Positions 1 to 9,503 of a DNA stretch of 64,000 nt are shown here, piece by piece. Source of the DNA: Neocallimastix lanati (nom. inval.) (lineage: Eukaryota; Neocallimastigomycota; Neocallimastigomycetes; Neocallimastigales; Neocallimastigaceae); assembly GCA_016946835.1 (NCBI GenBank), contig JACVTC010000124.1, forward strand, positions 1-64,000, given 5' to 3'. Below the pieces are notes generated by a model. It saw only the letters and a program-made list of their open reading frames with translations, did not search any database and was not told the origin of the DNA. Every line of letters begins with the position of its first letter. Within the stretch, counting starts at the first letter, position 1. The position numbers were made by a program, and so were the translations under genes.

Positions 1-32
<32 letters not shown>

Positions 33-201
33 ATGATATATATATAAAAAAAAAAAAAAAAATTTTGATATATATAAAAAATATAAAAAAAAAAAAATAT
101 AAAAAAAATATTATAAAATATATAATAATATTATTAGTTTAATAAATATTTTAATATGCTTATAGACTTCAGGGACGAAGTCTAAGCTAGTGGGGGCATC
201 T
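1..201 (+). mobile_element. 3' internal end and polypurine tract of a truncated LTR retrotransposon
   Basis: The first 120 bases are poly(A)/AT simple sequence. Positions 189-201 (AGTGGGGGCATCT) directly precede an LTR start and closely resemble the polypurine tract of the complete element at 8475-8487 (AGAGGGGGCATCA). I read this as the plus-strand primer site of an element whose coding part lies outside the window. No coding sequence is visible here. Confidence 0.6.
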
Positions 202-815
202 TGATGCATGGTCCAGTAAAAATAATAGAAAATAATAGAAAAATTATTTAGAAAAATTATTAATATAAATATTTATTAAAAATTAATTTTATATAATGAA
301 TCTTAAAATATATTATTAATATATTATTAAAGATAATTTATTATTATTAATTATTAAAATATTAAATTAAATAATAATATTAAAAATATTAAAAGAATTG
401 TGATAATATAGTAAAATTAGTTATATTAATTATAACGGAGATTGAATGTTTAATTAAATTGATGTTAATATTAAAATATTTTTTAAATAATGTTAAACAA
501 TATGAATTAATAGTTATAAGTAAAAAGTTATGGATATTTATATTTATTAATTAATTTTAGTGTTTCGAAAAATAAAATTTATAAAATTAGTAAAAAATAT
601 AATTATGAAAATAATTTATAAATAAATATTTTCTTTTTTTTAAGGAATAATAATAAAACATGTATTTTTTTTATGATAAAATATAATAAATAAAATAATA
701 AAAGATAAATAACTAAAAAGTAAATATAATTATTGTAATATAATATTCTTGGAGTAATTCCCTTTTGCACAAACGCCCAACTAACATATACGGTATTTAA
801 TAAAATATCGTATCA
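202..815 (+). mobile_element. 3' LTR of the truncated element (about 614 bp)
   Basis: The LTR begins TGATGCATGG just after the polypurine tract and ends AATAAAATATCGTATCA. Its last 17 bases are identical to the end of the solo LTR at 11298-11763, and the starts are related, so both belong to one LTR lineage with TGAT...ATCA ends. It is directly followed by CTGA (816-819), which is also the target duplication of the next element, so the younger element landed exactly at the edge of this LTR. No gene lies inside. Confidence 0.65.
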
Positions 816-819
816 CTGA

Positions 820-1836
820 TGGTAAAGAATGAATTAATAACCTTTATTTTATTATTAATAATTCTTTACTAAATTGTACTTTCCTATATTCTTCATAACC
901 TAAACCTCATTGTAAATTTAATTTATTTTGATATAAATTAATTTTAATTTGTAAATAATGTAAATAAATTTTAATTAATCACTTTATTGTTATATTATTA
1001 AATATATGTATATATTAAAATACAATTGTAAATATTAAAATTATACTTTTAAGATACTAAATTATTAAAAATATTAATTAAATATTATTATAAAAATTAT
1101 TATAAAATTATTAAAATTATTAATTAAATATTATTCTAAAAATTATTATAAATTATTAATATTATAAAATTATTAAAATTATTAAATATTATTATAAAAA
1201 TTTATTTATTATAACTATTAAATATTATTATAAAATTATTAAGATTATTAATTAAATTTATTATTAAAAATTATTATTAAAAATTTTTACTTATTATAAA
1301 AATTATTATTTAAATATTATCAAATTTATTAATTAAATATTATAAAAATTTTATTTTATTTTGAAAATAATTACAAGTATTATTTAAAATAATTAAAGAT
1401 TATTAAATTTATTATATTAATCTTTAAAAACAATTTATTTAACTTAAAAATATCAAAGAAAATAGTAAAAACTATTTTCTATATATTTATTTTATAATTA
1501 TTTTTAATTAAATTATATTTGAATATTATATTATTATATTTATAAAAATTAAAACAAAAAATGAATTATTGATATAAAATTAATTCAATAATTCTATAAA
1601 ATTACTTAAATTATAAACAATTAATTATACTTTAAATTTATAAAAAAATATAAATATTGTAACAATTTCTTAAAAATTAAATATGTGTACTTTAAAATAA
1701 AAAGTTTTATATTAATAAAAAAAAATATAAATAACTTTTAATAAAGAAATAATTTTTTTATTTAAAATCAAAGCAGGGTAATACCCATCCCCCCTGCTTG
1801 ATTTTAAATATCTAAGTGTCAACCCCGAGTCTACCA
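820..1836 (+). repeat. 5' LTR of the complete Ty3/gypsy element
   Basis: This 1017-bp direct repeat matches 8488-9503. It starts TGGTAAAGAATG and ends GAGTCTACCA. It is nearly all A+T except for the last 80 bases. It must hold the promoter and RNA processing signals, but no TATA box can be singled out in such AT-rich sequence. A strong hairpin lies at 1761-1808. Confidence 0.93.
1761..1808 (+). promoter_or_regulatory. 17-bp stem hairpin near the LTR 3' end
   Basis: Positions 1761-1778 pair with 1792-1808 over 17 base pairs with one bulged A, leaving a 13-nt C-rich loop. The 3' LTR carries the same structure around 9430-9478. The position fits an RNA 3'-end or repeat-region structure, but that role is inferred. 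Confidence 0.6.
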
Positions 1837-1840
1837 AAAT

Positions 1841-1857
1841 TGGTGGAGATATCGGGG
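1841..1857 (+). promoter_or_regulatory. Primer binding site (tRNA-primed)
   Basis: TGGTGGAGATATCGGGG lies 4 bases after the LTR end. It begins with TGG, the complement of a tRNA CCA tail, as expected for minus-strand priming. The implied tRNA 3' end is CCCCGATATCTCCACCA. I cannot name the tRNA from sequence alone. Confidence 0.75.
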
Positions 1858-1875
1858 AAGAAGAAGAAGAAGAAG

Positions 1876-1907
<32 letters not shown>

Positions 1908-2335
1908 GAAGAAGTAGAAGAAGTAGAAGAAGAAGAAGAAGAAAACCAAGTGGAAGAAGACCAAGAAAAAGAAGACCAAGAAGAAAACCAAGTGGAAGAA
2001 GACCAAGAAAAAGAAGACCAAGAAGAAAACCAAGAAGAAGACCAAGAAGAAGACCAAGAAGAAGACCAAGAAGAAAACCAAGAAGAAGACCAAGAAGAAG
2101 ACCAAGAAGAAGACCAAGAAGAAAACCAAGAAGAAGACCAAGAAGAAGACCAAGAAGAAGACCAAGAAGAAGACCAAGAAGAAGACCAAGAAGAAGACCA
2201 AGAAGAAGACCAAGAAGAAGACCAAGAAGAAGACCAAGAAGAAGACCAAGAAGAAGAGACCAAGAAGGAGAAGACCAAGAAGGAGAAGACCAAGAAGGAG
2301 AAGACCAAGAAGGAGAAGACCAAGAAGGAAATTGG
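1857..2335 (+). repeat. Purine-only minisatellite in the retroelement leader
   Basis: About 480 bases that are almost purely A, G and occasional C on the plus strand. A GAA run is followed by more than a dozen near-perfect 12-bp units (CAAGAAGAAGAC), then five 15-bp units (ACCAAGAAGGAGAAG). It starts inside or directly after the primer binding site. One frame is open and would encode a Glu/Asp/Gln repeat, but it has no ATG start, so I treat it as a leader repeat and not a gene. Stretches of poly(A) follow at 2429-2472 and 3056-3087. Confidence 0.85.
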
Positions 2336-2421
2336 AACTACTAGGACTTATTTTTTTTTTTGGAATTATGAGAATAATTTTTTTTAAATTAAATTTAATA
2401 GAATTAAATTAAATTAAATTA

Positions 2422-2477
<56 letters not shown>

Positions 2478-2516
2478 CACACTTTTACAATCATCATCAT
2501 AAAATTTTTTTTTATT

Positions 2517-3052
2517 GTTATCGGTTTTTGTGTTGTTGTTGTGGTTGGTGTTGTTGTTGTGATTGTTGTTGTTGTGGTAGTAATAAAAATTAACATCAGT
2601 TTTATTTGGTCTTCGCGTGCTCCAAATAAAACTATATACTGAGTTTACTGCGTACTAAGCAGTTATAGATAATTCTATAATTGCGAGTGGTTTAATCAGG
2701 TGTTTGGAGAGGGGCCGGTTACGAACTAATCGAACCCCGATTAGATATAGCGGTAAATACTGTTGGGAAGCAGAAATTACCCTATAGATCACCCATTATA
2801 CGTTCAACACGGTTTGGGTGCTCCTCCACTTGACTCAGGCAAATTCACTTAGTATACCGAAATACTAAGGTCCCTCTGCGTGGTCGGCAGTTGTAATAGA
2901 TAGCGGTTTTTCAAGTTGTATTAGGTTTGTTAATTTACCTTGTTTTTAATTAAGTTTATTTGTTTTTTTTAAGTTGTAATTATATAAACTTAATAATAAT
3001 TGTAATTGTAATTGTAATTGTAAATATTGTAATAATAACCGATAACAAATAA

Positions 3053-3089
<37 letters not shown>

Positions 3090-3461
3090 ATATTAATTTT
3101 TGTGTTTTTAAATATTTTTAATTGCTATATTTAAAAAAATTTTTTTGTAAATAATTGTATATATTTTTTTTTTTTAAGTAAAGATAAACGAAAGGGGTTA
3201 TTAGCTTGAAAGAATAGTGAACACTCCAACTAGTTTATTAATTTATATTTATTCTAGTGTCCAGGAGGGGGAGTACGGGTGTATATAGCAAAATTAAATA
3301 TACACTAGCCGGAAACGTCTCACTAGAGATATAAATTACTTAAATATATAATTTTAATTGTAAATAAATAAATAAATAAATAAAAATATAGCAATTAAAT
3401 AATTAATAAAACAATTTTTTTTTTTATTTTATTTTTTTTTTAAAAGAGTGTTTTTTTTAAA
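2517..3461 (+). other. Structured, G+C-richer 5' leader of the retroelement
   Basis: This noncoding leader before gag stands out in base composition. It contains several perfect hairpins: 2599-2609 with 2622-2632 (11 bp, 12-nt loop), 2647-2651 with 2659-2663 (5 bp), 2726-2732 with 2738-2744 (7 bp) and 2848-2855 with 2862-2869 (8 bp). A TTG-rich tract runs 2527-2577. A second G+C-richer patch lies at 3180-3340. Such a region could act in packaging, dimerisation or internal initiation; the function is inferred. Confidence 0.6.
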
Positions 3462-3691
3462 ATGAGTTCAATTAATTTTAAAGATTTAAAAAAAGAACTT
3501 AAGGATATTGAAAAAATATCCAAAGAAAATTTAGATGTTAAAACTTGGAAGTCTGATTTAGAGCTTTGGATAAAGCTTGAACATGTTGAAGACTCCAAGA
3601 TTATATTTTATGCCTGTGTTTTAACCTCAATTGGTGAAACCAGGAAAGTCATCCAAGAATTAATGGATGATAATAATAAAGATGATGATAG

Positions 3692-3734
<43 letters not shown>

Positions 3735-4418
3735 AATTATAAGGATATTAATGATGAAGATGAGGATGATGATAATGAAGAAGATAAAGAAATTGATAAA
3801 AAGAATAAAGCTTATCCTTCCCTTAATAGAATTGTAAAAGCTATAGAAGAATTTTATGGCATTAGGGAGGATCAAAATAATTTATTAAGAGAGCTACGTG
3901 CTCTAAGAATTAAGAGAAATGAAAGAATCAAAGATTTTAATATTAAGTATAAAACTTTATATTTAAAATTAAATAAAAAGAAAAGAAGTCAGATAAGTGT
4001 TTTAGATTACACAGACTCCATTGAAAACAATGTTGAAGCCTGGAAACGTCTAACCTTATTTGATAACATTTCTCTGTCAAAAGCCTTTAAAATTGCTGAA
4101 AAAGCAGATAGGTTAAATTATATGGGTAGTAATCAAAGAAGACATCCTACTAACCCTTCACCTTCTGCAAATATATCTTCTTTTAATAATAGAGTTAATT
4201 TTCATCCTCCTATTAAAAATAAATTAGAACAAAAAGTTAATATTAAACCTAAAGAAGATAATGACATAGAGGAATTAACAAGAAAAATGAGAAGTTTAAC
4301 AATAAAGGCTTGTTATTTCTGTAAAGAACCAGGTCATTATCAAAACAATTGCCCAAAGTTGAGAGCAATTGTTGAGAAAAATAGAAAGGAAATTAGAAAC
4401 AATAAACGTTTAAATTGA
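3462..4418 (+). CDS. gag: Gag polyprotein of the Ty3/gypsy element
   Basis: This 318-residue protein is the structural protein that would form the virus-like particle and bind the element RNA. Residues 284-297 form a retroviral zinc knuckle, C-X2-C-X4-H-X4-C (C284, C287, H292, C297), near the basic C-terminus. Residues 70-110 are an aspartate-rich stretch encoded by GAT repeats that interrupts the capsid-like N-terminal half. The region around 120-220 looks like the helical retrotransposon gag (capsid) domain. The ATG at 3462 is the first in the frame after a long leader. The stop TGA (4416-4418) directly follows a UUUAAAU heptamer, and pol lies in the -1 frame, so pol is probably made as a Gag-Pol fusion by frameshifting. 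Confidence 0.9.
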
Positions 4419-4461
4419 GTAATGGGATAAGAAGCTCTCCCATACTTAATAAAGCAGCTTC
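4409..4461 (+). promoter_or_regulatory. Programmed -1 ribosomal frameshift signal with H-type pseudoknot
   Basis: In the gag frame the sequence reads T TTA AAT (4409-4415), a canonical X XXY YYZ slippery heptamer, directly before the gag TGA. After a 6-nt spacer (4416-4421), ATGGGA (4422-4427) pairs with TCCCAT (4438-4443) as stem 1. GAAGCT (4431-4436), inside that loop, pairs with AGCTTC (4456-4461) as stem 2. The loops are 3, 1 and 12 nt. The pol frame is open from 4406 and lies at -1, so all parts agree. Confidence 0.85.
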
Positions 4462-7400
4462 AGTTAAATATCAAAAAGAAATTAAAAATTCTCGTCTTTC
4501 TAATATTGAAGAAACTCCTGCTAATAAAAGGGTGGTTAATAAAAAGAAAGTTGATTATTTAGTAGGAGCATCTAAACGTAAAATTTATGATGTTAATAAT
4601 GATGAAGGTAGTGCAGAGAAAAGGATTCATAAGTCGTTGAAGGAGAATCCTAAACCTATAATAACTCCAGCATTACGAAAACAGAAAGAACGAGAAGTAA
4701 AAGAAAATAATATAAGTAATAAAATTGTTAAACAAATTAAACCATCTATTCTAGCTCAACCACGAATTGAAAAAGAAAAAGAGATTGAAAGACAAATTCG
4801 TGATAATGAAAGAGCTAGTAATAGTAATACTAATTATAGTAATAATAATAGTAATGATAATAGTAATGATAATATTAATAATAATTCATTAGTGAATGAT
4901 GAAGTTATTATAAATAATGTAAATAATGATAAAAGAAAGAATAAAAATTTAATGAAAGTAAATAATGATAATAATAAAAGTATAGTGAAGGAGAATAATA
5001 AAGTAATTGATTTAACAAAGGTGTTAATTAGTAAAGATAAAGATACTCAAAAAGAAAATAAAAGTTCTAGAGTATCTAGGAAAATTAAGATGCAATCGGG
5101 GGAAGAAGAATATGATATTCTTAAAGATTTAAATTCTGCCCATTGCAATATTACTTTTGGACAGTTATTGGATGCTGCTCCAAAATTAAGATATAAGGTG
5201 TCACAGGGTATTAAATTGGATAGGGACCAATCTAATATCTCTGGGGTGTTGGATAATGTGTCAGCCACGACTGTGGTCGTTAATAACATAGACCACACTT
5301 ATAAAAGTAAAGGTAACGAACCATGTGAAGAGGATATTGCCATGGTTGATGTTACAGTTGAAGGTGTTTCGGGGAAGGCTTTAATTGATTCATGTAGTAA
5401 TTTAAGTATAATTACTCAACAATTTTTAGATAAGCTTCCGTCCGAATATGAACCTATTGATATTAGTCGTGGCAGAATTAGGTTGGCAACTAAGAATGAT
5501 GATTACTCGGAAGGTTATATCATTCGGGTGCCAGTAAAGATTAATAATCTTGTATTAATGGTTAATTGTAGAATAGTAGAAAAGGAGGATCCTTTTTACG
5601 ATATTCTAATTAACTTAAAAACCCAAATTGATTATAATTTGTTTATCCACCCCATTTTATATAGTTTGTGTCAAATTACTCCTGAGGGAGTAATTGACGT
5701 TATTGCACCTATTAATAATGATTATGAAGATGAAGAAAAGTTGTTGTGTATGATTAAGGCTTTGGATGAGGATTCCAAAAAGAATGATTTAAAGAAAATT
5801 GAAGGATTATCCCCAAAGCAATATATTCATCATGAAATTTTCCTAAATACTTTAAACGAAAAATATAAAGATGAAATAATTAAAATTCTGGAGGAGAACT
5901 TAGAAATAGTTGCTACTTCTTCAGAAGAATTAACACCTTCTGATCTTCCTCCACATAAGATTAATTTAATTCCTGGTGCGAAACCAGTTAAGCAAAGGTG
6001 CTATAGATTAGTTAAATTTAAGTCGGATATACTTAAGGAGGAATTAATTAAATTAATTAATAAGAAATTAATTGAACCTTCTTGTTCCGAATGGTCATCG
6101 CCAATAGTGTTAGTACCGAAGAAGAACGGTAAATGGCGATTATGTATTGATTATCGTAAGGTTAATGATTTAACAGTTAAAGATTCTTATTCATTACCTT
6201 ACATTGATGAGATATTTGATAGTTTAGATGGGGCACAGATTTTTACAACAATGGATCTTTACTCTGGTTATCATCAAATTTTGATGGATGAGGAAAGTGT
6301 AGAAATTACCACCTTCACCACAAAATTTGGTAACTACCAATTCAAGGTTATGCCTTTTGGTTTAACCGGAGCCCCAGCTACATTTCAAAGGGAAATGAAT
6401 AGGATTCTTTTCCCATTTATAGGAAAGTTTGTTTTTAACTTTATAGATGATATTTTAATATACTCTAAGAGTATAGAAGAACATATAAGCCACATTAGGC
6501 AAGTGTTGGAAGTATTTCGCCAACACAAATTAAAAATTAACATTGAAAAATGTGCCTTTATGCAGACTGAAGTAGAAGTCTTAGGTCATAAGGCATCAGT
6601 GAAAGGTTTAAGTCCCCAGGATAGCAAAATTAAGGCTATCAAGGAGTGGGTAGCACCTGTTGATGTTCATGAATTACGATCTTTTCTTGGAGCAGTAGGA
6701 TATTATAGAAACTTTATTGATAAATATGCCCAAATCTCTGCTCCTTTATGTAAATTATTAAGAAAGAATGTTAAATATAAATGGAATAATGAACATCAAC
6801 AAAGTTTTGATCTGTTAAAAGAAAAGTTAATAAATGCTCCAATTTTAAAATATCCAAGTTTTAATCAAAGGTTTATAATTAGAACGGATGCTTCCTATGA
6901 AGGTATTGGAGGAGTATTACTCCAAGAAGATTTAGAAACCAAAAAGGAACATCCAGTTCATTATATAAGTAGAAGTTTAAGTAAAGCCGAGAAAAATTAT
7001 GGCATTACTGACTTGGAAGGAGCTGCATTAATTTATTGTATTACTAAGTTGAAATCTTATATATTAGGAAATCCTAATAAAACAGTAGTAATAACAGATC
7101 ATAAACCTTTAATCAGTTTCTTTAAAAATAAGGAACCTAATAATGCTAGGCAAGCAAGGTGGTGCTTAACTGTTAGTACCCTTGGCGTTGAAATTCAATA
7201 TCAAATGGGTAAGAAAAATGTGTTAGCCGATGCATTATCTAGGATGAAGAAAAGAGATGATTCTGTGGTATTGGCAACTAAGTTAACTTCAAAGGAAGAA
7301 GAAGAGTTGCTTTCTAAAACTATTAAAGACTTTATAAATGAAAAATTTGTTACGATAGATGGTGAAGATTATTTTGTTGATGGTAATGACTATCGTAAAT

Positions 7401-8464
7401 TAATTACGGATCAAACGGAAAGAGTAAAACTTATTTTAGAAGCCCATAAGATAGGTCATGAGGGATATTATAAGACTTATCAAAGGCTTCGTAAAAGTTT
7501 TTATTGGAATAATATGGTGATGGATATTAAAAGAGTGGTGCAAAGTTGTGACAAGTGTCAGTTGAATAGGTCACAACCATATCCAGAACCTACAGAAAAT
7601 ATTCCAACTAAAGTAGAAGGTCCTTTTATACATTTGGGTTTAGATATTATTGGACCTTTGATTAAAACTAAAAATAATAATCAATATATTATGGTTGTGG
7701 TGGATTACTTCACCAAATGGGTTGAAGCAGAACCCACGGAAAATATAACATCACAGGATGTGATTAAGTTCTTAATTAATGTGTTTGCTCGTCATGGTGT
7801 TCCACAGGTAATAACAACTGACAATGGTGTTCAGTTCACCTCGGACATGACGAAAATATTTTTAGATCTCTATGATGTATATGTGAAGTTTATTTCCACA
7901 TATCATCCTGAAAGTAATGGACTTACGGAAAACCGTAATAAAGAGATCGGCAAGTTATTGAGGTTGTTGGGTTCTAAGAATAAGGATTGGGATGAAGTTT
8001 TACCATCCGCCTTATGGGCTCTTAGAACTACCAAAAATAAGGTAACAAAACATTCAAGTTTTGAGTTGGTTTATGGTAGGGAGGATCAGCAGCCTTTTGA
8101 TATTGCTGCTAGACCTACCAAGGATATTAATAAGTCATCGGATGAAGTGTTGTTAGAAAAATTTATAAATCATTACCGATGGACTTTAGAAGCAGCCGAA
8201 AATGTTAAAAATGCAAATAAGTATTGGGCTGCTAGAAGAGAGGAAAAGAATAGTTTGAATGAGGGAAAAAGAATTAGGGAAGGTGATTTAGTTCTAGTTA
8301 GAAATTTTTCAAGAACTAAACTAGAACCTTATTTTGTTGGTCCTCTTAAAGTTATAAAAAAACAATTTAATACGGTTACCTTGGCTGATCCAAATTCTGG
8401 AATTCAAATGAATAGGAATGTTCATTTGAAGAATATAGTCAAGTATAACTCAGCTTCGATGTAG
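4415..8464 (+). CDS. pol: Pol polyprotein: protease, reverse transcriptase, RNase H, integrase
   Basis: This is about 1350 residues, numbered here from TTG 4415. The frame is open from 4406 and has no ATG at its start, so entry is by -1 frameshift from gag. Residues 1-240 are a basic, Asn-rich linker. The retropepsin-like protease has its aspartate at D325 in LIDSC, where DSG or DTG is usual. The reverse transcriptase shows the active-site FIDD at 676-679. RNase H starts at FIIRTDAS (D825) and includes TDHKPL and LADALSR. Integrase has an HHCC finger (H1011, H1015, C1045, C1048) and the triad D1077, D1136, E1172, giving exact D35E spacing. A GPY/F-like module (YFVGPLKV) lies near the C-terminus, and no chromodomain is visible. 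No internal stop was seen, so it appears functional. Confidence 0.95.
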   Translation: MSNGIRSSPILNKAASVKYQKEIKNSRLSNIEETPANKRVVNKKKVDYLVGASKRKIYDVNNDEGSAEKRIHKSLKENPKPIITPALRKQKEREVKENNISNKIVKQIKPSILAQPRIEKEKEIERQIRDNERASNSNTNYSNNNSNDNSNDNINNNSLVNDEVIINNVNNDKRKNKNLMKVNNDNNKSIVKENNKVIDLTKVLISKDKDTQKENKSSRVSRKIKMQSGEEEYDILKDLNSAHCNITFGQLLDAAPKLRYKVSQGIKLDRDQSNISGVLDNVSATTVVVNNIDHTYKSKGNEPCEEDIAMVDVTVEGVSGKALIDSCSNLSIITQQFLDKLPSEYEPIDISRGRIRLATKNDDYSEGYIIRVPVKINNLVLMVNCRIVEKEDPFYDILINLKTQIDYNLFIHPILYSLCQITPEGVIDVIAPINNDYEDEEKLLCMIKALDEDSKKNDLKKIEGLSPKQYIHHEIFLNTLNEKYKDEIIKILEENLEIVATSSEELTPSDLPPHKINLIPGAKPVKQRCYRLVKFKSDILKEELIKLINKKLIEPSCSEWSSPIVLVPKKNGKWRLCIDYRKVNDLTVKDSYSLPYIDEIFDSLDGAQIFTTMDLYSGYHQILMDEESVEITTFTTKFGNYQFKVMPFGLTGAPATFQREMNRILFPFIGKFVFNFIDDILIYSKSIEEHISHIRQVLEVFRQHKLKINIEKCAFMQTEVEVLGHKASVKGLSPQDSKIKAIKEWVAPVDVHELRSFLGAVGYYRNFIDKYAQISAPLCKLLRKNVKYKWNNEHQQSFDLLKEKLINAPILKYPSFNQRFIIRTDASYEGIGGVLLQEDLETKKEHPVHYISRSLSKAEKNYGITDLEGAALIYCITKLKSYILGNPNKTVVITDHKPLISFFKNKEPNNARQARWCLTVSTLGVEIQYQMGKKNVLADALSRMKKRDDSVVLATKLTSKEEEELLSKTIKDFINEKFVTIDGEDYFVDGNDYRKLITDQTERVKLILEAHKIGHEGYYKTYQRLRKSFYWNNMVMDIKRVVQSCDKCQLNRSQPYPEPTENIPTKVEGPFIHLGLDIIGPLIKTKNNNQYIMVVVDYFTKWVEAEPTENITSQDVIKFLINVFARHGVPQVITTDNGVQFTSDMTKIFLDLYDVYVKFISTYHPESNGLTENRNKEIGKLLRLLGSKNKDWDEVLPSALWALRTTKNKVTKHSSFELVYGREDQQPFDIAARPTKDINKSSDEVLLEKFINHYRWTLEAAENVKNANKYWAARREEKNSLNEGKRIREGDLVLVRNFSRTKLEPYFVGPLKVIKKQFNTVTLADPNSGIQMNRNVHLKNIVKYNSASM

Positions 8465-8474
8465 CTTGAGTTTT

Positions 8475-8487
8475 AGAGGGGGCATCA
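8475..8487 (+). promoter_or_regulatory. Polypurine tract of the complete element
   Basis: AGAGGGGGCATCA sits directly before the 3' LTR and just after the pol stop. This is the expected plus-strand primer position. The GGGGGCATC core is shared with 189-201 and, in weaker form, with 17395-17410. Confidence 0.8.
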
Positions 8488-9503
8488 TGGTAAAGAATGA
8501 ATTAATAACCTTTATTTTATTATTAATAATTCTTTACTAAATTGTACTTTCCTATATTCTTCATAACCTAAACCTCATTGTAAATTTAATTTATTTTGAT
8601 ATAAATTAATTTTAATTTGTAAATAATGTAAATAAATTTTAATTAATCACTTTATTGTTATATTATTAAATATATGTATATATTAAAATACAATTGTAAA
8701 TATTAAAATTATACTTTTAAGATACTAAATTATTAAAAATATTAATTAAATATTATTATAAAAATTATTATAAAATTATTAAAATTATTAATTAAATATT
8801 ATTCTAAAAATTATTATAAATTATTAATATTATAAAATTATTAAAATTATTAAATATTATTATAAAAATTTATTTATTATAACTATTAAATATTATTATA
8901 AAATTATTAAGATTATTAATTAAATTTATTATTAAAAATTATTATTAAAAATTTTTACTTATTATAAAAATTATTATTTAAATATTATCAAATTTATTAA
9001 TTAAATATTATAAAAATTTTATTTTATTTTGAAAATAATTACAAGTATTATTTAAAATAATTAAAGATTATTAAATTTATTATATTAATCTTTAAAAACA
9101 ATTTATTTAACTTAAAAATATCAAAGAAAATAGTAAAAACTATTTTCTATATATTTATTTTATAATTATTTTTAATTAAATTATATTTGAATATTATATT
9201 ATTATATTTATAAAAATTAAAACAAAAATGAATTATTGATATAAAATTAATTCAATAATTCTATAAAATTACTTAAATTATAAACAATTAATTATACTTT
9301 AAATTTATAAAAAAATATAAATATTGTAACAATTTCTTAAAAATTAAATATGTGTACTTTAAATAAAAAGTTTTATATTAATAAAAAAAAATATAAATAA
9401 CTTTTAATAAAGAAATAATTTTTTTATTTAAAATCAAAGCAGGGTAATACCCGTCCCCCCCTGCTTGATTTTAAATATCTAAGTGTCAACCCCGAGTCTA
9501 CCA
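8488..9503 (+). repeat. 3' LTR of the complete Ty3/gypsy element
   Basis: A 1016-bp direct repeat of 820-1836. It is followed by CTGA (9504-9507), matching the 4 bases before the 5' LTR. Confidence 0.93.

Larger units (their letters stand above)
820..9503 (+). mobile_element. Complete young Ty3/gypsy LTR retrotransposon
   Basis: An 8684-bp element with two LTRs (820-1836 and 8488-9503), a primer binding site, a 1.6-kb leader, gag, pol (protease, reverse transcriptase, RNase H, integrase) and a polypurine tract. The LTRs start TGGTA and end TACCA, a 5-bp inverted terminal repeat. The element is flanked by a 4-bp direct repeat CTGA (816-819 and 9504-9507), read as the target duplication. Where I aligned the LTRs they differ by one substitution and three single-base indels, and both coding frames are open. 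The integrase lies downstream of RNase H, the gypsy order. It is probably intact and recently active. Confidence 0.95.

Noticed and set aside
1950-2387. Open frame encoding a Glu-Glu-Asp-Gln repeat in the retroelement leader.
   Set aside because: It has no ATG start, is pure 12-bp repeat, and lies between the primer site and gag. Treated as a minisatellite.
2720-2760. tRNA-like appearance (CGAACCCCGATTAG region) in the leader.
   Set aside because: No acceptor stem or anticodon arm can be drawn. Only one 7-bp hairpin is supported.
3660-3875. Ile-rich minus-strand frame.
   Set aside because: It is the antisense of the GAT-encoded aspartate run in gag.
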